Part shown: in pieces, positions 27,467-36,694 of the stretch
Layout of the letters: each line of letters begins with the position of its first letter
Numbering within the stretch: the first letter of the stretch is position 1
Origin: Desulfurococcales archaeon
GTDB taxonomy: Archaea; Thermoproteota; Thermoprotei_A; Sulfolobales; NBVN01
NCBI GenBank assembly: GCA_023255955.1
Contig: JAGDWD010000003.1
Location: 1-64,000 of the forward strand
Direction: 5' to 3'
Length of the DNA: 64,000 nt
Program-made: the position numbers and the translations under genes
The notes under the pieces: model-generated
What the model saw: only the letters and a program-made list of their open reading frames with translations
What the model was told of the DNA's origin: nothing
Database searches by the model: none

Positions 27467-30400
27467 ACCTCACCAACCCTAGCTCTACTAGATCCTCGTG
27501 AAGTATTGACATAACCCTTAAGTAGTCATCTAAGCCCTGCTCAACTAGATCCATATTCCTTTCCAAGATCCTGGTCCGTTCCTCACTAACCAGCTTTTCG
27601 AAGCGGCTGACTAGGTACCTGTAGACCTCGATCCCGAGTGGTCTCGGTATGATGTAGCCACGACCTCGAGTTCTTATCGCATACCCTCTCTTTAATATGG
27701 TCTCAATAATCTTCGAGTATGTGCTAGGCCTACCTATACCTGACTCCTTCATTTTCCGCACTAGAGAAGACTCTGTGTGAGGTAGTACATAGCTCCTGTA
27801 GAACAGCCTGAACTTACTTGCTGTGTAAACACCCTTGGGAACTGGTCTCCTAACTCTAACTCTCTTATCATATTTAAGGAACCCCTCATTGGTTATCGAT
27901 GTATATATGGAGAGCTCTCCTGGTCCGAGCTCAACTAGGCGGCCGTCCTTGAGGTGAAGTAGGATCCTGTACTTTACCCTGGTCATGACTACCTCAGCCT
28001 CCTTCAGCTGGGAAGCTATGAACCTCCTAAATATTGTGTCGTAGATTATGTAGTGAACTTTCTGTAGCCTTACCGTAGGCTCGAGAACCCCCTCCTCGAC
28101 CAGCTTCCTAAGGGTTTCAGAGTCTATAGGTCTGGTCGGCCGGATTGCTTCGTGAGCACCTCCCTCGCCCCAGGATCTAGGCCTGAAGAGTTCCCTGTAT
28201 CTATCTCCCTCAACCTGCTTCAGATATTCCTCGGCTACACGTATCCCGACGTCGGAGACCCTCGTACTGTCAGTTCGGTGGTAGGTGATGAAACCTGCTT
28301 CGAAGAGTTCCTGGAGCACCTCCATTGCTCTAACAACAGATATCCCGTACCTAGCATTTAGCTCGGCAAGAACTGAGTCAGTAGTGAAAGGAGGTTCCGG
28401 CCTCAAGGTCACTACCTCGTCCTTCAAATCTTCAACTACGATCTCAGCAGATTCTATATCGTTCACCCTAATGTTCTTCAATTCCTCGGGTAGCTCAGCA
28501 GTAAACTCTACGTCGAAGCCTTCGATTACAGCACTAATATTTCTCTTCTTGGTTTCCTGGTACTTTCTAGCTGCGTCTATTACCCAACCTAGAACCGGTG
28601 TCTGAACCCTCCCAGCTGATAGGTTTCTGTAGCTAGTTGGATATTCCCTGCACAACAACTGATACCTCCTGCCAACAGCATTAGTTAGCTGCGGGACAAC
28701 TTCCCTACAGAACTCTACCCAGAAATCTGTCTGTAGTAGCTGGGAAAGTGAGAACCCTATCCACCTATCCTCCACACGTCTAACTAGCTGTGCTTTTACT
28801 AGGTTTATGTTTAGGTCGCGCGGATTCTTTATAGCGTTCTCAAGAGCTCTTCTAGTAACTTCGTGGAACTCTACTCTACGCACACAGCCATTCATAGGCA
28901 TGACCAAGCTGAACAAGTCGTACGCTATCTTCTCCCCCTCAGTGTCCGGGTCTGTCCCGATCAAGACCTCGTCAACCTCCAGTGCCACATCCCTTATAGC
29001 TGAGACCATGTCAGCTGAGTCAACTATGTTGGGCGACCCACAGTATGGACATACCTTCCTATCCCCCAGCTCCTCAGTGAACTGCCTCCCACAGGACAGA
29101 CACCTCTTAATCGTAGTGTATACTGGGATGTACCTACCGTTTCTGTACATTATTCCGAAGAGGTCCACCCAGTCACCGACATCTCTCCGAAGCTTCTCGG
29201 TGTCCGTAACTAGCTCGTAGACGTGTCCTCCAGACGAGGTTATGAGGATTGTCTGGTTTCCTAGGCTAACTTCATAGACTCTGAGTCTACCGTACTCCTT
29301 AGCGCTAGGCCTCCCGAAGAACCTCGCTATGGTTCTTGCCTTATTCGGTGACTCAACTACGAGTAGGGAGGTCTTGAACTCTATGCTCCTAAGCTTCGAC
29401 AGCTCATCCTTAGATAGAGTCCCTTCACGTAACATCCTTATGATCGTTCTATCTCCATCAACCTCTTTCAGTATCTCCCCTAATTTTCGGGATATCTCAG
29501 AGTACTCTAAGAACTTAAAGTCATCTACAACCCACGACAGCCTCCTTTCAAGGCCTTTAAGTAGCCTCATATCGTCAACTATAACCACAGAGATACCGCG
29601 GCTGACCCCACCTAGGTAGAGCCTTGAGGTTCTCCCACTTGCCTGTATATATGTCGGGGAGTCGGGTATGAGGACGTAGAGAGATCCTCCATCCTCTACG
29701 ACCGCTACTTCAGGGTTCTGCTTTACTCTTCTCAGTACATCAGCGTTCTTCACAAGTTCCTTCACCATGTTCATGGCCTCGATAAACAGCTTCTCGACCG
29801 TCGTCTCCGGTTCCTTAGCGCCTCTAGTTATTTCTCTAAATCTCTCAATCACGAGGGAACCCGCTCTCCTAACAGCTCTAACTAGTCTAGCTAGGTAAGC
29901 CTCAAGCTTCTCTCTCTGCTCATCAGACTCCACAGCAACTGCTAGTATGGGAAGCAACCTCAGAACATCTGTCGGGTCTAACTCCTCAACCCGTAAGCTG
30001 ATCTTATGCCGTGGAACCCCCACAAAGACGCAGTACCTTATGTGCTCGGGGAGGTCTATCCCCCTAACTAGAACCCCGTAGTAGGTAGCTACACCTACTA
30101 AGACGTCTACCTCCCCAGCTACGAACTTATCTAGAGTGTCGGTCTTCTTACTGTGTACTACCTCCGCCCTAATGCCCAGCGATCTCAGGTACTCAGCTAG
30201 GGTATTCGCGTAGTCAATCCCCTTATCGACCGGTACATAGATTAACCCTCCCCTACCAAGCACTTTAACTACTTCAGCTGTAGCCTCCTCAAGACTCTGG
30301 CTAGGGGTTAGGTACACGTCTACAATATTTCTTATGAGTTCAGGTCTAGCACCAACATCAAATCCTAGAAGCTCCCTGAAAAGCCTGGACCTCACACCCC

Positions 30401-31292
30401 TCGGATTACCGGTAGCTGATGAGATCACGAGGACGGATTTTATATTTCTAGATCTCTCCCTCAAATATACCTCTAAGCTCCTCAGCCTATTGAGCAACTC
30501 CTCCTTCGGTCCTCTGTAAGCTAGCTCCCTCCTCAACCTCACTAACTCAAGGCCCTTAGCTATGTCGTCATCCGTGAACCCCATAAGCATTAGGATCATA
30601 TCTATAGCTTTAGAGCCCCGCATAACAGCATCTACGTCGTCTACGAAGATGTAGCTGAACCTGTTACTACGTATCTTGTCGAAGTTCTTGATTAGGTACC
30701 TAGATGTAGTTATTAATATATCGAAGGATCCGCTGGAGATAGCTTCCTCCCTCCTAGCCTTCTCCTGCTTACTTAACCTAGAATGTACTGAGATAATTAT
30801 TGCTGTGAAGCCCACCCTGGAGCAGAACTTCTCTACTAGTTTCTCCGCCTGCTTAACCAACACAGTCGTTGGCACTATAATATAGCTCTTACCGCCTTTC
30901 ATAGCGAAATAGAGAGCTACTAGGAGGCCGGCTGTGGTCTTCCCCACCCCCGTCGGGGCGAGCATAGCGAAGGACGAGCCCTTACTTATACGCTTAAACC
31001 ATAGTTTCTGAATACCCCATGGTTCGCTCCCTACAGCCTCGGTAAAGAGTTTAGTTAGTTCTCCATATCTTCGCTGTATCTCCGCTATTTCCTGGTAATT
31101 CTTAATGGTGCCCAAAGATTTCATGACATCAAATAGAGACTCACCGTGAGATAAGTGGGTCTTAGGAAGGCAGGTAGTGCATGGTAATCCTAGGTGGAGT
31201 CTTTTATCGCTAATAGCTCCTCCACAGTTAGGACAGCTCCTCAAGTAGAGGACCAGCGACGCTTCCTCAAGCTCCCTCCTAAACATTACCAC
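27429..31292 (-). CDS. rgy: reverse gyrase
   Basis: This 1287-residue enzyme introduces positive supercoils and is a hallmark of hyperthermophiles. An N-terminal zinc finger (CPNC, CTTC at about 20-41) precedes the helicase-like domain with Walker A LAPTGVGKTTAGL (Lys118) and Walker B-like IFVDDVDAV. Motif YIQASGRTSRLYLGGVS lies in its second half. The topoisomerase IA module starts with the TOPRIM LVVESPNKARTIARFFG, includes a second zinc finger (CLSC, CPYC), TDPDTEGEKIAYD, and the catalytic tyrosine Tyr1004 in FITYHRTDSTRVS. Start is GTG 31292 or ATG 31286. The downstream gene overlaps its 3' end by 38 bp. Confidence 0.97.
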   Translation of the reverse strand: MVMFRRELEEASLVLYLRSCPNCGGAISDKRLHLGLPCTTCLPKTHLSHGESLFDVMKSLGTIKNYQEIAEIQRRYGELTKLFTEAVGSEPWGIQKLWFKRISKGSSFAMLAPTGVGKTTAGLLVALYFAMKGGKSYIIVPTTVLVKQAEKLVEKFCSRVGFTAIIISVHSRLSKQEKARREEAISSGSFDILITTSRYLIKNFDKIRSNRFSYIFVDDVDAVMRGSKAIDMILMLMGFTDDDIAKGLELVRLRRELAYRGPKEELLNRLRSLEVYLRERSRNIKSVLVISSATGNPRGVRSRLFRELLGFDVGARPELIRNIVDVYLTPSQSLEEATAEVVKVLGRGGLIYVPVDKGIDYANTLAEYLRSLGIRAEVVHSKKTDTLDKFVAGEVDVLVGVATYYGVLVRGIDLPEHIRYCVFVGVPRHKISLRVEELDPTDVLRLLPILAVAVESDEQREKLEAYLARLVRAVRRAGSLVIERFREITRGAKEPETTVEKLFIEAMNMVKELVKNADVLRRVKQNPEVAVVEDGGSLYVLIPDSPTYIQASGRTSRLYLGGVSRGISVVIVDDMRLLKGLERRLSWVVDDFKFLEYSEISRKLGEILKEVDGDRTIIRMLREGTLSKDELSKLRSIEFKTSLLVVESPNKARTIARFFGRPSAKEYGRLRVYEVSLGNQTILITSSGGHVYELVTDTEKLRRDVGDWVDLFGIMYRNGRYIPVYTTIKRCLSCGRQFTEELGDRKVCPYCGSPNIVDSADMVSAIRDVALEVDEVLIGTDPDTEGEKIAYDLFSLVMPMNGCVRRVEFHEVTRRALENAIKNPRDLNINLVKAQLVRRVEDRWIGFSLSQLLQTDFWVEFCREVVPQLTNAVGRRYQLLCREYPTSYRNLSAGRVQTPVLGWVIDAARKYQETKKRNISAVIEGFDVEFTAELPEELKNIRVNDIESAEIVVEDLKDEVVTLRPEPPFTTDSVLAELNARYGISVVRAMEVLQELFEAGFITYHRTDSTRVSDVGIRVAEEYLKQVEGDRYRELFRPRSWGEGGAHEAIRPTRPIDSETLRKLVEEGVLEPTVRLQKVHYIIYDTIFRRFIASQLKEAEVVMTRVKYRILLHLKDGRLVELGPGELSIYTSITNEGFLKYDKRVRVRRPVPKGVYTASKFRLFYRSYVLPHTESSLVRKMKESGIGRPSTYSKIIETILKRGYAIRTRGRGYIIPRPLGIEVYRYLVSRFEKLVSEERTRILERNMDLVEQGLDDYLRVMSILHEDLVELGLVRFGGTGLGNHRSI

Positions 31293-31483
31293 CCCACTAA
31301 GCCGGATATTCCTCTTCCTTTCTTCTAGGTGTGAAGTACCTTAAAAACACTAAGTAAGCTCCCAGGCTCAAAGTTCTTAGGTAGTAGCATCACATTCATT
31401 TTATTCGCTTCCATATCTGAAGAACTACTGAAACCCACTAACCATAGCTACCCCAAGTGAACACCTCTAAATACTGCCTAGGG

Positions 31484-32458
31484 CTATGAGTTACTAGGTT
31501 CTCGCGGTTCTTGGATGTTATCCAAGACGTAAGCCACTAGTATTGGGAGGACAACCGTTGCGTCCCCATATACTGTAACATGTTTTGCTTTGGGGCTGAT
31601 CTTACCCCAGGAAACGGCCTCCTTAGTTCTAGCCCCGCTGAGAGAGCCGTCCCATTCTGTAGCGGTGGTTATGTAGATAGCATAGTCTAAGCCTCCCTTG
31701 AATTGGTTCCACCATATTGTATGGTGCTTGCTTATCCCGCCCCCGATTATTAATGCCATACTCTTCTTAGATGAGAACACTATGTCGGCCAACTCCTTCA
31801 TGTCCTTAAATAGGTCAAGCTGAATCTTCTTGAACTGAGAATATATGAAGAGGTTAGTCCCGAACGAGCCGTCAACTATCCCGGGCACATATACCCTCAC
31901 CCCTGCTCTAAAGGCCGCACCTAGAATTGAGTTAGGATATCCACTAAGATCTCTCCCAACTTCCTGCATTAGTTCCCGCACCCCCCAAGACTGCTTCACT
32001 GACGCTAACCTCTCAACAAGCTTCTTGACGTAGGACTCTATTATCATCCCGTAACTCTCCTTAGGTACCAAGACGTTGCCCAGCCTATGTACCCCCCTCT
32101 CAGCTAGCTCGAAGTCATCCATATCGAAATCTCCCTTATAGTAAGAACCCCCTAAACTCCTCGCGATGTCGTGATCCACAGTACCGCAGGTAGTTATAAC
32201 GACGTTGAAGAGACCTAGATCCAGAAGCTGGGCTAGAACACCCCTCAACCCTGTTGCTACTAGGTTCCCTGTGAAAGCGAGGAAACGTGTGTCTGAGTTC
32301 CTTAAACCTTCTAGGAGGATCTGAGATGCTCTAAATATGGAGCTAGCTGTGAAACCATGCATCCTCCCATAAGCCTCAACTAGGTCCTTAATCCTCATAT
32401 CCCTCCATACCTTCACGTCCTCGACTGGCTCCGGGAGTGCCGGTTCCTCATTAACCAT
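31484..32458 (-). CDS. dys: deoxyhypusine synthase
   Basis: A 324-residue NAD-dependent enzyme that transfers the aminobutyl group of spermidine to a lysine of aIF5A. Typical segments are FTGNLVATGLRGVLAQLLDL, VVITTCGTVDHDIARSLG, the active-site lysine loop LIIGGGISKHHTIWWNQF, YAIYITTATEWDGSLSGART and VTVYGDATVVLPILVAYVLD. Full length, start ATG 32458. Single gene between hisS and reverse gyrase, all on the minus strand. Confidence 0.96.
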   Translation of the reverse strand: MVNEEPALPEPVEDVKVWRDMRIKDLVEAYGRMHGFTASSIFRASQILLEGLRNSDTRFLAFTGNLVATGLRGVLAQLLDLGLFNVVITTCGTVDHDIARSLGGSYYKGDFDMDDFELAERGVHRLGNVLVPKESYGMIIESYVKKLVERLASVKQSWGVRELMQEVGRDLSGYPNSILGAAFRAGVRVYVPGIVDGSFGTNLFIYSQFKKIQLDLFKDMKELADIVFSSKKSMALIIGGGISKHHTIWWNQFKGGLDYAIYITTATEWDGSLSGARTKEAVSWGKISPKAKHVTVYGDATVVLPILVAYVLDNIQEPREPSNS

Positions 32459-32614
32459 AGGATAGCCCTAACTAGCTACTCTCACAATCTATAAAGCTGT
32501 ATAGGAAAGAGATCGTCTAAACACTTCTAAATTTTCAGGTTGGGACCCTCTATAACATGCTCACCGCCGTGAAGTAAGAAACCTCGGCTCTCTTAAGTGT
32601 CGGGATCTCTAGGC

Positions 32615-33898
32615 CTAGAAGCTCAGCTCGAACTCTAAGCGGTCTACGTCTATAGATACCTGCTTACCGGTCTTCATGTTCTTCACAGTGACCTTCCTAC
32701 TCTTCAACTCCGCTTCACCTACTATCGCCACATAATCGTAGCCGAACTTAGATGCTTGTCCCACCATATCTGATAGTCTCTGCTTCTGAGTAAACCTAAC
32801 ATCTACTACGATACCCATCCCACGTACCTTGCTCGATACCTCATCAACGAACCCTACGCTCTCCACTAAAGATATTAACATCATGGTAGGTCTAGCCCTC
32901 CTCAAGTTATCGACGAGCTTCTCCGCCTCTAAGGCTAAGATAGTCCTCTCAACACCTAGGGAGAATCCGGTAGCCGGGACACTGACTCCACCAAGTATCT
33001 GCGATAAAGTATCGTATCTTCCACCACCACCTATGCTTAGGTTCAGGCTCGGGACAGATATTTCGAATATAGTGCCCGTGTAGTAAGCTAGTCCCCGAAC
33101 TAGCTTCAGATCTACATAGACATTGAGACCTAAACTCAGTAGGATCTCAAATAGCTTAGTAAGCCTCTCCAAGCCGGTTAAGCTGTCCTCCGATGCTATC
33201 CCTAACCTACTAACATCAGATCTCAGGTCCTCAGGTGTGCGGACCTCCACCTTGAGTAGCTCCTCGAGTACGGATACGTTAGAGCCAGCGTACTGACCTA
33301 CTAGGCTAACTGCCTTCTGTATCTCACCCTTATCTATGAGGTGTAAAACCTCGTCCTGTACCTCCTCCGGCACCTTCCATTCTCTGAGAAGGCCCCTAAT
33401 GATCGAGATATCATTTATCCTGAAACTATAGCTGGTCAGACCGATCGACTTGTAGAAGTCCCTAATTAGCTGGAATAGCTCTATATCAGCATAGATCCTG
33501 GGGTCACCAATGTACTCCACGCCAACCTGGTAGAACTCCCTGTACCTACCGAACTGCGGCTCATCATACCTGAACACCTGCCCGAAGTAGTATAGCTTAA
33601 CTGGCTTGGGCCGAGCTAGTAGGTGCTTCAGGTATGCTCTGACTATACTTGCTGTGAACTCAGGCCTTAAGCATATGGTCCTACCAGCCTTATCTTGAAA
33701 TACGTACATACTCTTACTTATGCCCGGACCAGACTTAGCCTCGTAGATCTCGAAATGCTCTATTGTTGGGACTATAGCTAGTCTATAGCCGTAAAGCTCA
33801 GCTACCTCAGAGAACTTATCGAATACTCCCTTATAGTACTCCGAGTCTGGGGGTAGGATGTCCCGGGTACCTCTAGCAGGCTCAAGCTGAGTCCTCAA
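32615..33898 (-). CDS. hisS: histidyl-tRNA synthetase
   Basis: A 427-residue class II synthetase. Motif 1 region ARGTRDILPPDSEYYKGVF, motif 2 LYYFGQVFRYDEPQFGRYRE, the histidine-binding LVRGLAYYTGTIFEI and motif 3 GFSLGVERTILAL are all present. The C-terminal anticodon-binding domain (VDVRFTQKQRLSDMVGQASK) is complete. The TTG start at 33898 is 17 bp inside the end of the EndA-like gene, so the pair is cotranscribed. Confidence 0.96.
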   Translation of the reverse strand: MRTQLEPARGTRDILPPDSEYYKGVFDKFSEVAELYGYRLAIVPTIEHFEIYEAKSGPGISKSMYVFQDKAGRTICLRPEFTASIVRAYLKHLLARPKPVKLYYFGQVFRYDEPQFGRYREFYQVGVEYIGDPRIYADIELFQLIRDFYKSIGLTSYSFRINDISIIRGLLREWKVPEEVQDEVLHLIDKGEIQKAVSLVGQYAGSNVSVLEELLKVEVRTPEDLRSDVSRLGIASEDSLTGLERLTKLFEILLSLGLNVYVDLKLVRGLAYYTGTIFEISVPSLNLSIGGGGRYDTLSQILGGVSVPATGFSLGVERTILALEAEKLVDNLRRARPTMMLISLVESVGFVDEVSSKVRGMGIVVDVRFTQKQRLSDMVGQASKFGYDYVAIVGEAELKSRKVTVKNMKTGKQVSIDVDRLEFELSF

Positions 33899-34445
33899 CC
33901 TGGTACACCCGACTTAAGTCCTCGGCTCTTGCTAGCCCAGCCGAGTAGTAGGTTACATCCCCGTGCGCATCTACCACCGCTATGACCGGTGTGTACTCAC
34001 GCATTATTGCTGACCTAACCCAATCAGCTATCTCAGAGGCGCTAACAAGAGTGTTCTCCTCGAGTACGAGGATCAGGACCTTCAGGCCCCCCTTAACGTA
34101 GAGTAGCTCTCGAGGAGAGAACCCCGACTTAGCCCTCCTACCCCTCTCCCTCAGGTCCAGCAACACAGTGAATTTAGACCAGGCATAACTCATCTGAGGA
34201 TAGCTAGAGTAGAGTGTTGTGAGGTCACACCTAGATTCCTTCAGGTATATGTCGGCTAGACCCTTATAGACTATGTAGGTTACCTCAGCCATATCCACGA
34301 AGTACCTACCGGATCCGATAGGCCATCCAAGACCGAGCTCCTCCACCACACCGTCAACATCCTCAACTACAAATCTCCAGTTATCGACACCCACTATCCT
34401 AACAGCTCGCCTCACCTGTGTGCGTACCGAAACCACCTCTAACAT
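33882..34445 (-). CDS. tRNA-splicing endonuclease-like non-catalytic (structural) subunit
   Basis: A 187-residue EndA homologue. The central LLDLRERGRRAKSGFSPREL matches the YxDLRxRGYxVKxGLxFG region and VIAVVDAHGDVTYY matches the C-terminal strand pair of EndA. The catalytic His is absent (NTLVSASEIADWVRS where HxxYLVH/VRK is expected) and the final Lys is not at its place. Crenarchaeal splicing endonuclease is an alpha2-beta2 enzyme with an inactive structural subunit, and this protein fits that role. Start ATG 34445, about 22-26 bp after a TATA element (TTAGTTAAATCC). Overlaps hisS. Confidence 0.7.
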   Translation of the reverse strand: MLEVVSVRTQVRRAVRIVGVDNWRFVVEDVDGVVEELGLGWPIGSGRYFVDMAEVTYIVYKGLADIYLKESRCDLTTLYSSYPQMSYAWSKFTVLLDLRERGRRAKSGFSPRELLYVKGGLKVLILVLEENTLVSASEIADWVRSAIMREYTPVIAVVDAHGDVTYYSAGLARAEDLSRVYQVEDSA

Positions 34446-34585
34446 ACTCAGACAAATACAGGATTTAACTAAACATCCCCAGCACTTACGAGTTCCCTAC
34501 TTACGGGATAACCTCTCGACATGTTCACAGCTAAACCTAGGTGTAGATATTTAATCATGAGGAGGTGAGGGGTAGCTAACCGAAC

Positions 34586-35149
34586 CTAGGGGATCTTAAC
34601 TTGTTTAATGTAATCAACTATTCTCACTACCCTGAATCTAGGACCGCACTCCCTGTCGCTTGTTACGCACATGAATGCTACGAGGGCACTATTTTCCTCT
34701 CCAAGTACTTTCAACTCTACCGCACGCCCTCGAGGGCTCTCCACTATCTTAGGTCTTAGGGCTTGGAGTAGGTACGAGGAGACGGTTTCAGGGAATCCTT
34801 TCGGGACAGTACTCGGTACTAGTATGAGTTCCTCTAGTCCTAAAGGTCTTTGAGACTCCGGTAGCTCCCTCATGAGGGTTACCCCACTAAGTTTAAGAAG
34901 GAATAGAACCTCGAGGTCCGCACCTCTAGGTTCAGCGTAGAGTAGTGATGAGGGGTTACCACTCTTCTCCAGGACGATGAGAACGCCGTAAGCCCCGAGA
35001 GACGTTGCCCTAGTAGCTAGTTCGGTATATGTAGCCTTCCCCCTATTTACTCTAACAGAGTGGGGTAAGACTACGCTAAGGTCTTTAACGAAGCTGCGGG
35101 TCCTCTTAGATGGCTCCCTGGATGTAGTTATGAGTAGTTTACTGGTCAA
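34586..35149 (-). CDS. Brix/Imp4-like ribosome-biogenesis protein
   Basis: A 187-residue archaeal Brix-domain protein. It starts with LLITTSREPSKRTRSFVKDL followed by SVRVNRGKATYTELATRATS, the family pattern, with a middle segment YGVLIVLEKSGNPSSLLYAE. Archaeal members probably help 16S/23S rRNA folding or processing as Imp4/Rpf1 do in eukaryotes. Its TTG start overlaps the rpl37ae stop by 4 bp, a common archaeal pairing. Confidence 0.85.
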   Translation of the reverse strand: MTSKLLITTSREPSKRTRSFVKDLSVVLPHSVRVNRGKATYTELATRATSLGAYGVLIVLEKSGNPSSLLYAEPRGADLEVLFLLKLSGVTLMRELPESQRPLGLEELILVPSTVPKGFPETVSSYLLQALRPKIVESPRGRAVELKVLGEENSALVAFMCVTSDRECGPRFRVVRIVDYIKQVKIP

Positions 35150-35433
35150 GAAATCGACCTTTTCTGGGAGCCGGCTCCGGCAATGCCCGAGACGACTATG
35201 GTTTTACCGATCTCAGTGTACGGCTGGTAAGCCCCACCAGCGAAGACCCTACCACACTTAGGGCAGGCCCACACCCCAACTGAGATCCTTCTGAAAGATG
35301 TCTTCGTACCGCAGAGTGGGCACTCGTACTCAGCGTATCTCCGATCCATAACCTCCTTCCACTTCTTCCTCAAGGAAGAACCGTACCTAGCACCAAATCT
35401 ACCTGCGATACCGACTACCTTAGTTCTACCCAC
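35146..35433 (-). CDS. rpl37ae: 50S ribosomal protein L37Ae
   Basis: A ~95-residue zinc-ribbon ribosomal protein. GRTKVVGIAGRFGARYGSSL opens it; zinc ligands are YECPLCGTKTSF and WACPKCGRVFAGGAYQPYT. Homologues start M-GRTK, so I chose GTG 35433, seven bases after GAGGT, rather than GTG 35442. It is first in a two-gene operon with the Imp4-like gene. Confidence 0.95.
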   Translation of the reverse strand: MGRTKVVGIAGRFGARYGSSLRKKWKEVMDRRYAEYECPLCGTKTSFRRISVGVWACPKCGRVFAGGAYQPYTEIGKTIVVSGIAGAGSQKRSIS

Positions 35434-35579
35434 TACCAGCACCTCAACAAATAGGGCTATGAGGGCTTAAAAGCGTTGTGGGACCCCGCTGAGGTCGGAG
35501 CTATGCACCTTGCTATGTGATTGGCCTTGATGGTAAAAGCTTTTAAGGCTCCCCAATATATGTACTGGGTGTCCAAACG

Positions 35580-36683
35580 GTGACCAAAGAGGAGCCTGCC
35601 CATAAGCGCGGTCTAATAATAGCAGCCCTAGCAGTAGTGATGCTACTTGTTGGGGTAGCTATAGGGGTAGCTATCTCACCAAGGTACGCACCAGAGACTA
35701 CTACAACAGTGTACACCTCCATAACCCATGTGGTCACAACTAAGGAACCCGTACGGATTTCAGTAGTAGATGCTCTCGGGAGAGAAGTGGTCTTCGAGGG
35801 TGCGCCGAGGAGGGTTGTCTCGCTAGCTCCATCAATAACTGAGATACTCTTCGCTCTCGGACTCGGGGATAGAGTAGTAGGTGTGACAAGCTTCTGTAAC
35901 TACCCCCCGGAGGTCCCGAAGCTCGTAAGTGAGGGTAGGATTTCAGTTATCGGTGGGTTCTGGAACCCTGATCTGGAAAAGATAGTTTCTCTGAGGCCGG
36001 ATGTAGTCATAGGTTCGGCCGGTACGAGAGCTCACCTACAACTGAAGGATCCACTGGAGGGAGCTGGGATAAAGGTGGTTTATGTGTACGGTAATGAAGC
36101 TGGGAACTTCTACGATGTCGTTAGGGATATACGTACGATAGCTAAGATATTCGGAGTAGAGGAAACTGCTGAGAAGCTCGTTAGTGAGTTAGAGAGGGAG
36201 ATAGAGAACGTCGTATCTACCATAGCTAACACTACTAGTGGCTCTACTAAACCTAAGGTACTAGTTCTTTTGGGTCCCCCATCCTTCGGTCTCTACAGTG
36301 CTGGAGGGAATACGTTCATCGGGTGGATCATATCAGCTGTTGGAGGCATCAACATAGCTGGGAAGTTCTCGGGTTGGCCAATCCTGGACTATGAGTACAT
36401 ACTCTCAAATAACCCGGACATCATAGTAGTGAGTGCTATGGGAGCTAGCTACGCAGAGCTTGCTGAGGAAATAGGTGCCACACCTCTAGCTGAAACAAAA
36501 GCATATAGGGAGGGCAGAGTCTACCTAGTGGATCAGGAAGCCAACGACGTGTTGATGAGGCCGGGACCGAGGATAGCTTCAGCAGTCAGGCTTATGGCTA
36601 GCATTTTATACCCTGAACTTTTCGGGGAACCTAAAATCCCGGTGGTCTATAAGGTAGTGGAATTTGTGAAACCATCGGGTTGA
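35580..36683 (+). CDS. btuF: ABC transporter substrate-binding protein, cobalamin/iron-chelate type (BtuF-like)
   Basis: A 367-residue class III solute-binding lipoprotein-like receptor. A single N-terminal membrane anchor (LIIAALAVVMLLVGVAIGVA, about 12-31) and Thr-rich linker (ETTTTVYTS) tether it outside the cell. The mature domain has RRVVSLAPSITEILFALGLG, SVIGGFWNPDLEKIVSLRPD, and YILSNNPDIIVVSAMGAS. Ligands of this family are B12, haem or siderophores; B12 is suggested by methylmalonyl-CoA mutase nearby, which is inference. Start GTG 35580; permease follows immediately. Confidence 0.85.
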   Translation: MTKEEPAHKRGLIIAALAVVMLLVGVAIGVAISPRYAPETTTTVYTSITHVVTTKEPVRISVVDALGREVVFEGAPRRVVSLAPSITEILFALGLGDRVVGVTSFCNYPPEVPKLVSEGRISVIGGFWNPDLEKIVSLRPDVVIGSAGTRAHLQLKDPLEGAGIKVVYVYGNEAGNFYDVVRDIRTIAKIFGVEETAEKLVSELEREIENVVSTIANTTSGSTKPKVLVLLGPPSFGLYSAGGNTFIGWIISAVGGINIAGKFSGWPILDYEYILSNNPDIIVVSAMGASYAELAEEIGATPLAETKAYREGRVYLVDQEANDVLMRPGPRIASAVRLMASILYPELFGEPKIPVVYKVVEFVKPSG

Positions 36684-36694
36684 GGAGGGTAATA

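Noticed and set aside
35443-35579. Cobalamin riboswitch before the B12-type importer
   Set aside because: Only 137 bp are available, no B12-box-like sequence was seen, and a TATA-like element with short leader accounts for the gap.
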